Source: an uncultured Steroidobacteraceae bacterium (GTDB lineage: Bacteria > Pseudomonadota > Gammaproteobacteria > Steroidobacterales > Steroidobacteraceae). Taken from it: a stretch of 6,482 bases of DNA. A model generated the notes under the pieces. The model searched no databases, was not told where the DNA came from, and saw only the letters and a program-made list of their open reading frames with translations. The position numbers and the translations under genes were made by a program. Location: assembly GCA_955652795.1 (NCBI GenBank), contig CATPBQ010000284.1, positions 1 through 6,482 of the forward strand, written 5' to 3'. This document shows, in pieces, positions 1-4,303 of the stretch (its first letter is position 1; each line of letters opens with the position of its first letter).

Positions 1-768
1 CACTCCGAGCGTCTGGGCAATGGTGTGTACGTCGGCGCGGCGCTCTTTGAACACAAACGCCGACGTGCTCGCGGCGACACGCAGTCCCCGGATGCGCGCG
101 AGCCTCGCGGACAACTCCTGCGCGAGACCGTCGCCGAGATACTCATTGTCGCCGGCCGGGCTCAGGTCGATCAGGGGCAGCACGGCAATGGTCCGGGGCG
201 GCTGCACGACCACCGAGCCGGGTGCGCCGGCGACGGGTTCCGCAGGCCGCGGGCCACGCAGGTAACGGCTGAGGGCCCATGGCGCAGCCAGCAGCAGCGC
301 TACGGCCAATATCCCGCCCAGCCACCCGAGCACACGCGGTCTCGCGGCAGCGCCGGCCGTCTCGATGGGCGCGCCGGCGGTTCCCGCAAGGTGCGCGGGC
401 GATGAACGGTGCCGGTCCACGAGCGGCCTGACGGTGGCCACCATGCGATAGCCGCGGCCGCGCACGCCGGCGATGTAGCGCGGCGCGTGCGGGTCGTCGC
501 CCAGCGCATCACGCACCAGCTTCACGCGCTGGCTGATGGTCTCAGGTGTGATGACCAGGCCCGTCCACACGCGTTCGGTGAGCTGATCGAAGGTGACCAG
601 ATCGGGGGCGGCGCGGGCGAGCGTGACCAGCAGCTCGAACGAGAGGTGCGGCAGGGGAATGTCGTTTCCGGCGCGTGTAACGCGCTGTTGGCCGAGATCA
701 ATGATCAGATCGTCGACCTGGTACCCCGTCGATGCCGGGCTTGTCGCGGCTGATGTGTTGTTTTCCAT
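1..768 (-). CDS. CadC/ToxR-like transmembrane winged-helix transcriptional regulator (3' end cut off)
   Basis: The first 256 residues of a longer protein are visible; the reading frame is open to the window edge. Residues about 15-112 form an OmpR/PhoB-type winged-helix DNA-binding domain: the strand around YQVDDLIIDL, the helix LSFELLVTLA, the segment LTERVWTGLVIT, the recognition helix region ISQRVKLVRDALGDD and the wing PRYIAGVRGRGYRMVA. A proline/alanine-rich linker follows, then one hydrophobic segment (about 146-166, with VLGWLGGILAVALLLAA) that should cross the inner membrane. The segment from about 192 (RTIAVLPLIDLSP, then YLGDGLAQELSARLARI and TSAFVFKE) matches the TolB/FlgO-like domain found in many such regulators, usually followed by TPR repeats. 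There is no receiver domain, so it is a one-component regulator with a DNA-binding head in the cytoplasm and a periplasmic C-terminal part. The start at 768 is preferred; an in-frame ATG at 780 has its GGAGA motif touching the start codon. Its target is unknown; the urcA-like gene upstream on the same strand is a candidate by proximity only. Confidence 0.88.
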   Translation of the reverse strand, partial: MENNTSAATSPASTGYQVDDLIIDLGQQRVTRAGNDIPLPHLSFELLVTLARAAPDLVTFDQLTERVWTGLVITPETISQRVKLVRDALGDDPHAPRYIAGVRGRGYRMVATVRPLVDRHRSSPAHLAGTAGAPIETAGAAARPRVLGWLGGILAVALLLAAPWALSRYLRGPRPAEPVAGAPGSVVVQPPRTIAVLPLIDLSPAGDNEYLGDGLAQELSARLARIRGLRVAASTSAFVFKERRADVHTIAQTLGV

Positions 769-863
769 ACCCGGCGCCATTCTCCGGGTGGGGGTTCACT
801 GCGCGGGCTCGTCCCCCCGATCTTACGCCGGAACGCGCCGCGGTGCGCTGCCGGCCAGCCGCG

Positions 864-896
864 GCACCCACCCGGCCCGACGGACCAGGTGGGTGC
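864..896 (-). terminator. Stem-loop just past the UrcA gene
   Basis: Perfect 9-bp inverted repeat, GCACCCACC (864-872) and GGTGGGTGC (888-896), with a 15-base loop. It lies 11 bases beyond the UrcA stop codon in the direction of transcription. No T-run follows on the minus strand, so it is not a textbook intrinsic terminator; it could end the transcript with Rho, protect the 3' end, or influence read-through into the regulator gene. The rest of 769-907 shows no convincing promoter or gene. Confidence 0.5.
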
Positions 897-907
897 GCGT
901 TTGGCGC

Positions 908-1276
908 TCACTTGTTGAGCATGGCCGTCGCAGTGGACTCCTTTTTCTTGCCGCCATACACCGAGGTGAGCAGCGGGCTGTTGACCTTGGCGACCGCATC
1001 GGCGATCGCGGCCTGGTAGCAGCTCTTCCACTCCTGATAGCGCGTCACCCCGGATCCGGGCTCGTCGCAGACCGAGTTGGCGGCACGCCTGATGCGCTGA
1101 TAAAGGGCGGTCGCGCCTTCGATGGTCGACAGGTTCAGGTCGCGGTAGCTGACGGTTACGCTGCGCGTAGCACCCGGGTCTGCCGCTGGCGCCTGGGAGG
1201 CGCCCAGAAGACAGGCGGCGGACGTGAACGCGACGGACCAGAACGATGAACGGTGAATCGATTTGAAGAGGCTCAT
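908..1276 (-). CDS. UrcA family protein, secreted
   Basis: A 122-residue protein. Residues 1-31 look like a signal peptide: basic start (K5, H8, R9), hydrophobic stretch SVAFTSAACLLGA and a likely cleavage after A-P-A (29-31). The mature part carries the UrcA family pattern: a strand with VTVSYRDLNLST (41-51), then GATALYQRIRRAANSVCD (54-71), and a second cysteine in SCYQAAIADAVAKVNSP (85-101). C70 and C86 probably form a disulfide in the periplasm. C22 is not in a lipobox, so a lipoprotein is unlikely. The start is well supported: AGGAG lies 8 bases before the ATG. UrcA-family proteins are common in Caulobacter, sphingomonads and some gammaproteobacteria, often as several paralogues; no biochemical function is established to my knowledge. 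The lysine-rich tail GGKKKEST and the last ten residues lie outside the conserved core. The downstream neighbour is a membrane-bound regulator on the same strand. Confidence 0.87.
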   Translation of the reverse strand: MSLFKSIHRSSFWSVAFTSAACLLGASQAPAADPGATRSVTVSYRDLNLSTIEGATALYQRIRRAANSVCDEPGSGVTRYQEWKSCYQAAIADAVAKVNSPLLTSVYGGKKKESTATAMLNK

Positions 1277-1379
1277 TTGCGGTTCTCCTGGTTGGGTTTC
1301 CTAAAGACCGCAGGCAAGGTATGCGCGGCCGCGCCGCGCCGCATGAAGGTGGCCTGAAGCCTCGTGAAGCTTGGATGAT

Positions 1380-1402
1380 GTTTTGCCGCAATCGGTCAAA
1401 AC
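1380..1402 (-). terminator. Possible terminator hairpin downstream of rpiA
   Basis: Inverted repeat GTTTTG-CCG (1380-1388) and CGG-t-CAAAAC (1393-1402), a 9-bp stem with one bulged base and a 4-base loop, 28 bases past the rpiA stop. The stem is only moderately GC-rich and no T-run follows, so a terminator role is tentative. In the remainder of 1277-1430 I see only the UrcA ribosome binding site (about 1285-1289) and no convincing promoter. Confidence 0.35.
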
Positions 1403-1430
1403 GTGGCGGTCGGGGAGGCTCCAGGCGTCG

Positions 1431-2093
1431 CTAGCGGGTCTGGACGCCCTGTGCGGTGCCGACCAGCAGCACGTCCGCGGGACGGGCCGCGAACAGTCCG
1501 ACGCTCACCACGCCTGCGATCTGGTTGAGCTCACGCTCGAGCGCGACCGGGTCAGCGATGCTCAGATCGTGCACGTCGAGGATGTGGTTGCCGTTGTCGG
1601 TGATGAATCCCTGGCGCCAAAGCGCTCGGCCGCCGCGCGCGGTGAGCTGCCGGGCGACCAGCGCGCGCGCCATGGGAATGACCTCGATCGGCAACGGGAA
1701 GCGGCCGAGTGTGGTGACCATCTTGGTGTCGTCGATGATGCACACGAAGCGCCGCGCGGCCGCGGCGATGATCTTCTCGCAGGTGAGGGCGCCGCCGCCG
1801 CCCTTGATCAGATGCCGGGCGGCAGTCGCCTCATCGGCGCCATCGACGTAGAGAGCGAGGTCGGCGAGCTCGTTCAGATCGACCACCGCGATGCCCGCGG
1901 CGCGCAGCCGTGCGCTGCTCGCTTGCGAGCTCGACACGGCACTGCGCACACGAGCGGGAATGGCAGCGAGGGCATCGATGAACAGGTTCACCGTGGAGCC
2001 GGTGCCGACGCCGACGGTGACGCCGCTGGGCACCAGTTCCAGCGCTGCCAGCGCCGCGCGTCGCTTGTTTGCGTCAGTATCCCTCGCCATCAT
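1431..2093 (-). CDS. rpiA: Ribose-5-phosphate isomerase A
   Basis: 220 residues, the usual length for RpiA. The enzyme interconverts ribose 5-phosphate and ribulose 5-phosphate in the non-oxidative pentose phosphate pathway, in the cytoplasm. The phosphate-binding loop VGVGTGSTVNLFIDAL (27-42), the active-site segment YVDGADEAT (82-90) and KGGGGALTCEKI (97-108) are all present. D84, D87, K97 and E106 correspond to the E. coli catalytic set D81, D84, K94 and E103 with a constant offset of three. The C-terminal IADPVALERELNQIAGVVSVGLFA is also typical. The start is ATG at 2093 or the adjacent ATG at 2090; the region before it is G-rich (GGGGGG) rather than a good Shine-Dalgarno sequence. Only 31 bases separate the start from the last base of an upstream hairpin (2125-2155), leaving little space for a private promoter, so it may be read from the promoter near 2289-2316. 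Confidence 0.96.
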   Translation of the reverse strand: MMARDTDANKRRAALAALELVPSGVTVGVGTGSTVNLFIDALAAIPARVRSAVSSSQASSARLRAAGIAVVDLNELADLALYVDGADEATAARHLIKGGGGALTCEKIIAAAARRFVCIIDDTKMVTTLGRFPLPIEVIPMARALVARQLTARGGRALWRQGFITDNGNHILDVHDLSIADPVALERELNQIAGVVSVGLFAARPADVLLVGTAQGVQTR

Positions 2094-2124
2094 CGCCCCC
2101 CGCGCGCCGGTGGCTTCCAGAAAC

Positions 2125-2155
2125 GACTGTGCCCGCGTCAGCAGCGGGCACAGTC
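2125..2155 (-). terminator. Perfect 12-bp hairpin ahead of rpiA (second of a tandem pair)
   Basis: Arms GACTGTGCCCGC (2125-2136) and GCGGGCACAGTC (2144-2155) with a 7-base loop. On the minus strand it is followed by GTTTCTGG, so only a three-base T-run. It sits between the mini-ORF unit and rpiA; it may end the short transcript, act in attenuation of rpiA, or stabilise a processed 3' end. Confidence 0.6.
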
Positions 2156-2165
2156 TTCGAATACG

Positions 2166-2195
2166 ACTCGGCGGTCACTTTCGCAACCGCCGAGT
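2166..2195 (-). terminator. Perfect 10-bp hairpin just past the mini-ORF (first of a tandem pair)
   Basis: Arms ACTCGGCGGT (2166-2175) and ACCGCCGAGT (2186-2195) around a 10-base loop, extendable by one G.U pair. It begins 6 bases past the stop codon of the lysine-rich mini-ORF. No T-run follows on the minus strand (CGTATTCG). Together with 2125-2155 it forms two strong hairpins within 71 bases. Confidence 0.6.
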
Positions 2196-2201
2196 TAAGG
2201 C

Positions 2202-2252
2202 CTATTTCTTCTTGGCAGCTTTCTTCTTGGCCTTCTTCTTTGCCTTCGCCAT
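2202..2252 (-). CDS. 16-residue lysine/alanine-rich peptide (micropeptide or leader peptide)
   Basis: A complete tiny ORF encodes MAKAKKKAKKKAAKKK: ten lysines, five alanines and the start methionine. The frame is closed upstream by TAA seven codons before the ATG, so it cannot be the tail of a longer gene in this frame. GGAG lies 8 bases before the ATG, a promoter-like pair sits 37-64 bases upstream, and two perfect hairpins follow the TAG. That full set of expression signals is the reason to call it a gene despite its size. The composition resembles the tails of bacterial histone H1-like proteins, so nucleic-acid binding is possible, but no function can be assigned. Alternatively it is a leader peptide whose lysine run slows ribosomes before rpiA. 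I do not recognise a named family. Confidence 0.6.
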   Translation of the reverse strand: MAKAKKKAKKKAAKKK

Positions 2253-2288
2253 GTTGGGTCTCCAATTGACGGGTTAGTCCGGGGTCCG

Positions 2289-2316
2289 AGTATATACACG
2301 CGAATCGAAATTACAA
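2289..2316 (-). promoter_or_regulatory. Sigma70-like promoter for the lysine-rich mini-ORF
   Basis: On the minus strand, -35 TTGTAA (2311-2316, 4 of 6 consensus) and -10 TATACT (2289-2294, 5 of 6) are separated by 16 bases. The predicted start of transcription near 2282 gives a leader of about 30 bases to the mini-ORF. The region is locally AT-rich in a very GC-rich window. Confidence 0.6.
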
Positions 2317-2319
2317 GCG

Positions 2320-2339
2320 AGCACACCGTGAAGTGTGCT
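2320..2339. repeat. Inverted repeat immediately upstream of the mini-ORF promoter
   Basis: AGCACAC (2320-2326) and GTGTGCT (2333-2339) are perfect 7-base arms with a 6-base spacer. The repeat ends 4 bases from the -35 element (2311-2316), where an activator or repressor could bind; it may instead be a second hairpin at the end of the EVE transcript. Confidence 0.45.
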
Positions 2340-2358
2340 AAGGCGAGCAGCGCACGAC

Positions 2359-2395
2359 GACTCACGAGCGGCGTGCAGCGCCGCTCTCGTGAGTC
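2359..2395 (-). terminator. Strong hairpin overlapping the stop codon of the EVE gene
   Basis: Arms GACTCACGAG-CGGCG (2359-2373) and CGCCG-ct-CTCGTGAGTC (2379-2395): a 15-bp stem with a 2-base bulge and a 5-base loop. The outer end includes two bases of the EVE stop codon (2394-2396). No T-run follows on the minus strand. Its place suits an end-of-operon structure for the 5-FCL/EVE transcript. Confidence 0.6.
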
Positions 2396-2858
2396 ACTCG
2401 AGCGAGAGGATGAACTTCCAGTGCGCCGCTTCCACCGGCGTGATCGACAGTCGATTGCCGGGGCGCAACAGCACCATACCCTTGAGTTCCTTGCCGGCAT
2501 GCGCTCGCAGTTCTTCGAGCGCGATGGTACGCGCGAGGCGGCGCTTCAACTGCACGTCCACCATGAACCAGCGCGGATTCCCCGGATCGCTGTCGGGATC
2601 GTAGTGGTGGTGCTTGCGATCGAAGGCGGTGGGATCGGGGTAGCCTTGCTTCACGATCTGCATGACGGCGACGATGCCCGGCACCGCGCAGCTGGAATGG
2701 TAGAGAAACGCCTGGTCACCCCGGCGCACCTCGTCCCGCAGCATGTTGCGCGCCTGAAAGTTGCGCACCCCGTCCCACGCAGTGGTGCTGCGCGGGGCGG
2801 CGGCGAGGTGCTCGATGCCGAAGGTGCCGGGCTCGGTTTTCATCAGCCAGTAGCGCAT
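2394..2858 (-). CDS. EVE domain-containing protein
   Basis: A single-domain protein of 154 residues, typical of bacterial EVE proteins (related to human thymocyte nuclear protein 1). Recognisable pieces in order: YWLMKTEP (3-10), the pocket-forming TAWDGVRNFQARNMLR (26-41), GDQAFLYHSSC (47-57), PGIVAVMQIV (60-69), a central NPRWFMVDV and the C-terminal LRPGNRLSITPV. EVE domains have a PUA-like fold and, in characterised eukaryotic members, bind modified bases; the ligand of the stand-alone bacterial proteins is not settled. The start overlaps the last 16 bases of the cyclo-ligase gene, and GAGGGG lies 8 bases before the ATG inside that gene, so the two are probably translationally coupled and co-transcribed. 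A strong hairpin covers the stop codon. Confidence 0.93.
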   Translation of the reverse strand: MRYWLMKTEPGTFGIEHLAAAPRSTTAWDGVRNFQARNMLRDEVRRGDQAFLYHSSCAVPGIVAVMQIVKQGYPDPTAFDRKHHHYDPDSDPGNPRWFMVDVQLKRRLARTIALEELRAHAGKELKGMVLLRPGNRLSITPVEAAHWKFILSLE

Positions 2859-3454
2859 CGGATGATCCCCTCTTCGGTCACCACCGCGTCCATCAGCACG
2901 TCATGGGCCGCGGCCGTGATGTGCTCGAGCTGCTGGAAGCTGTAGGCGAGGCCCACCAGGCGCGGCGCGTGCCAGGCGCTGCGCCAGCGCCGGAACGCGA
3001 ACGCGCGGTCATAATACCCACCGCCGGTTCCGAGGCGCACGCCGCGCCGATCGAAGCCGACCAGCGGCAGGAACACCACGTCCAGCCAGCGCGCGCCGAT
3101 CGTGGCCGCCGCTTCAGGCTCGGCAATCCCGAGGCGGTTACGCCGCAGCGGGCCGCGCATCTCGACGAACTGCATGGCGCGCGAAGCGCGCCGCCGATCG
3201 ATGCGCGGCAGGTAGATGCGGCAGCCCCGCTCCTGCGCCAGCGCGATGAGCGGCGCGGTGTCGAGCTCCCCGGGCAGGGCGGCATACACCGCGATACGCC
3301 AGTGCGAGCGCAGTTGCAGCGCCCGGTCGACGTTGCGCGCCACGAGGATCGAGGCGTGCCTGCGCTCGCGCGCCGGCACGCTGCGGCGCCGGGCAACGAG
3401 GCTCGCCCGCAGTTGCCTGCGGGCGACGCCGGGTGTGGATTCAGGTAGCGCCAC
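2843..3454 (-). CDS. 5-formyltetrahydrofolate cyclo-ligase
   Basis: This cytoplasmic enzyme (5-FCL, called ygfA or fau in relatives) converts 5-formyltetrahydrofolate to 5,10-methenyltetrahydrofolate using ATP. With a GTG start at 3454 it has 203 residues, the normal size. The N-terminal basic motif ARRQLRASLVARRR (11-24) and the central IYLPRI and MQFVEM strands precede the nucleotide-binding signature FLPLVGFDRRGVRLGTGGGYYDR (128-150). The end, VGLAYSFQQLE then DVLMDAVVTEEGI, is also typical. The start is uncertain: the frame is open further upstream, but that part lies in 6S RNA and has no family resemblance. A start must lie before the ARRQLRASL motif, leaving GTG 3454 or TTG 3460, neither with a clear ribosome binding site and both inside the 3' arm of the 6S closing stem. 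The close 6S RNA/5-FCL linkage is well known in gammaproteobacteria; co-transcription is likely. Confidence 0.92.
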   Translation of the reverse strand: MALPESTPGVARRQLRASLVARRRSVPARERRHASILVARNVDRALQLRSHWRIAVYAALPGELDTAPLIALAQERGCRIYLPRIDRRRASRAMQFVEMRGPLRRNRLGIAEPEAAATIGARWLDVVFLPLVGFDRRGVRLGTGGGYYDRAFAFRRWRSAWHAPRLVGLAYSFQQLEHITAAAHDVLMDAVVTEEGIIRCATG

Positions 3455-3641
3455 CCGCAAGTGCCGGTGTGGACCGTTGCTCTCGAACCAGAGCAACAAG
3501 TGGGACAAGCTGCGGCACGTAAGGCTTTCCGCTCGAAGGCGGACTTGCACAGCGATGCGCGCAAGCCGGAAGTCCCGAGGGTGTTTCAATTAGGGTCCGA
3601 GGTAACCCGGTCCGCTTGTCGAACACCGCAGGCGACGCCAC
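3445..3641 (-). ncRNA. ssrS: 6S RNA
   Basis: 6S RNA binds sigma70 RNA polymerase holoenzyme by mimicking an open promoter and tunes transcription in stationary phase. It was recognised by position (between zapA and the cyclo-ligase) and by structure. The transcript ends pair: the 14 bases at 3628-3641 pair completely, allowing G.U, with 3445-3458, and GGUGU pairs with ACACC just inside. Further in, GGACC (3609-3613) pairs with GGUCC (3471-3475). An 8-bp hairpin GUUGCUCU/AGAGCAAC (3476-3497) matches the small 3'-side hairpin of E. coli 6S. Conserved-looking stretches are UUCGACAAGCGGACC near the 5' end (E. coli UUCGCAAGCGGGCC) and GGAAAGCCUUACGUGC in the terminal region (E. coli GAGAAGCCUUAAAACUGC). 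Length is about 197 nt, close to the usual 180-190. Ends are approximate to about 5 bases; the 3' end overlaps the likely start of the cyclo-ligase gene. Confidence 0.9.
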
Positions 3642-3645
3642 GAGC

Positions 3646-3651
3646 ACTGTA
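3646..3651 (-). promoter_or_regulatory. -10 element of the 6S RNA promoter
   Basis: TACAGT on the minus strand (4 of 6 consensus) lies so that transcription would begin at about 3639-3641, coinciding with the 5' end inferred independently from the closing stem. No good -35 hexamer is seen (TTAGGC at a 19-base spacing is the nearest). Confidence 0.45.
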
Positions 3652-3701
3652 CACCAAGGATGGGTGGCGCGCCTAAGCTAAGCGGCGGGTCGCGGCCTGC
3701 G

Positions 3702-4019
3702 TCACAGCTCGAGTTGCTGGCCCTTGCCGAGCACGGTTTCGACGCGCTCGCGCAGCGCGCGCACCCGTCCGCCCACACCGCTGTCAGCGCGTGACTCGTG
3801 ATCCTTGATCCGCAGGAACTCGTGCGCCAGATTGAGTGCGGTCATGACGGCGATGCGGTCGAGGCCCACGACCTTGCCGCTGTCACGGATCTCGCGCATG
3901 CGCGCGTTGAGGAACTCGGCGGCATCCAGCAGCGCAGAACGCTCCTCGTAGGGGCAGGCGACCACGTATTCCTTGTCCATTATGCGGACACTCACCCGCG
4001 CCTGGTCCTGGTGGGTCAC
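3702..4019 (-). CDS. zapA: Cell division protein ZapA
   Basis: ZapA is a cytoplasmic FtsZ-binding protein that cross-links FtsZ filaments in the Z-ring. With the GTG start at 4019 it has 105 residues (E. coli 109). The N-terminal globular part VSVRIMDKEYVVACPYEE (9-26), the helix SALLDAAEFLNARMREIRDS and the highly conserved GKVVGLDRIAVMTALNLAHEF (48-68) are present, followed by a charged C-terminal helix (about 70-105) for the coiled-coil dimer/tetramer. The GTG overlaps the stop codon of the upstream TIGR02449 gene in a GTGA motif, pointing to coupled translation. The reading frame stays open further upstream to 4283, but that stretch belongs to the TIGR02449 gene in another frame. An internal ATG at residue 14 would remove the first beta strand and is unlikely. 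Confidence 0.95.
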   Translation of the reverse strand: MTHQDQARVSVRIMDKEYVVACPYEERSALLDAAEFLNARMREIRDSGKVVGLDRIAVMTALNLAHEFLRIKDHESRADSGVGGRVRALRERVETVLGKGQQLEL

Positions 4020-4246
4020 GCGCCGTGCTCCAGGGTCTTCAACCGGCCGATCATGGCCTCCACGCGCGTGCGCACCTGCTCGTTCTTGTGCATGAGGGCC
4101 GCGCGCTCCCCGGCGAGTGACTCGTGCCGAGTCCGCAGCGCGCGATTCTCTTCCTTCAGGTGCTCGAGGATCGTGACCAGCTCTTCGATGCGTTTGGTGA
4201 GCCGGGTCAGCTCGAGATCGAGTTGTGTTTTTGTCGTATCGCTCAT
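4016..4246 (-). CDS. TIGR02449 family small coiled-coil protein (ZapB-like position)
   Basis: A 76-residue, almost entirely helical protein. From about residue 8 to 73 hydrophobic residues recur in heptads (LDLELTRLTKRIEELVTIL, LKEENRALRTRHESLAGER, VEAMIGRLKTL), predicting a long parallel coiled coil with no membrane segment or signal peptide. Small coiled-coil genes of the TIGR02449 type are found just upstream of zapA in many gammaproteobacteria. The link to zapA, by a 4-base overlap, suggests a division role similar to ZapB, which bridges ZapA and MatP in E. coli, but this is inference from position and shape. No Shine-Dalgarno sequence precedes the ATG; the promoter at 4254-4283 predicts transcription starting at or one base before the ATG, so the mRNA may be leaderless. 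Confidence 0.88.
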   Translation of the reverse strand: MSDTTKTQLDLELTRLTKRIEELVTILEHLKEENRALRTRHESLAGERAALMHKNEQVRTRVEAMIGRLKTLEHGA

Positions 4247-4253
4247 GGCGCGG

Positions 4254-4283
4254 ACTATAGAGCGGCGCTCTTCGTACGGTCAA
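4254..4283 (-). promoter_or_regulatory. Promoter of the TIGR02449-zapA operon
   Basis: Minus strand: -35 TTGACC (4278-4283, 5 of 6) and -10 TATAGT (4254-4259, 5 of 6), spacer 18. The predicted +1 is at about 4247-4246, where the ATG starts. An inverted repeat AGAGC-ggc-GCTCT (4259-4271) lies in the spacer. Confidence 0.65.
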
Positions 4284-4297
4284 TTATAATGAACCGT
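4276..4297. repeat. Imperfect inverted repeat across the divergent promoters
   Basis: ACGGTCA (4276-4282) faces TGA-ACCGT (4290-4297, one extra base), flanking the ATTATAA core. It covers the -35 of the minus-strand promoter and the -10 and predicted start of the plus-strand promoter, so a bound protein could affect both. It may also be chance in an AT-rich patch. Confidence 0.35.
4285..4290 (+). promoter_or_regulatory. -10 element of the ygfB-pepP-ubiH operon
   Basis: A perfect TATAAT on the plus strand. No matching -35 hexamer is seen 16-18 bases upstream, so an activator or other contact may be required. Predicted start of transcription at about 4297 leaves a leader of about 7 bases before the ATG at 4304. 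Confidence 0.55.
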
Positions 4298-4303
4298 GCG
4301 CGC

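Noticed and set aside
769..860. Promoter for the regulator gene (TAAGAT-like -10)
   Set aside because: Only 4 of 6 matches and no -35 at usable spacing, not better than chance.
1321..1345. GC-only direct repeats (GCGGC/GCGCC units)
   Set aside because: Short low-complexity sequence expected in DNA of this composition; no array or insertion-element ends.
593..1391. Open frames of 218 (plus) and 228 (minus) codons over the UrcA and regulator genes
   Set aside because: Both conflict with the UrcA gene, which has a signal peptide, family motif and ribosome binding site; the alternatives show none of these.
1371..2198. 275-codon plus-strand open frame
   Set aside because: It mirrors rpiA on the other strand; rpiA motifs are complete and this translation is low-complexity.
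2074..2265. 63-codon minus-strand frame rich in E, G and K, overlapping the mini-ORF
   Set aside because: It is the same purine-rich stretch read in another frame, runs through both hairpins and into the rpiA start, and its ATG lacks a well-placed ribosome binding site.
3455..3589. N-terminal extension of 5-FCL from a TTG at 3589
   Set aside because: The added residues are the 6S RNA read as protein and extend beyond the family's normal N-terminus.
4020..4283. 88-residue N-terminal extension of ZapA
   Set aside because: It overlaps the TIGR02449 coding region in another frame; the GTG at 4019 gives the correct family length and a GTGA overlap.
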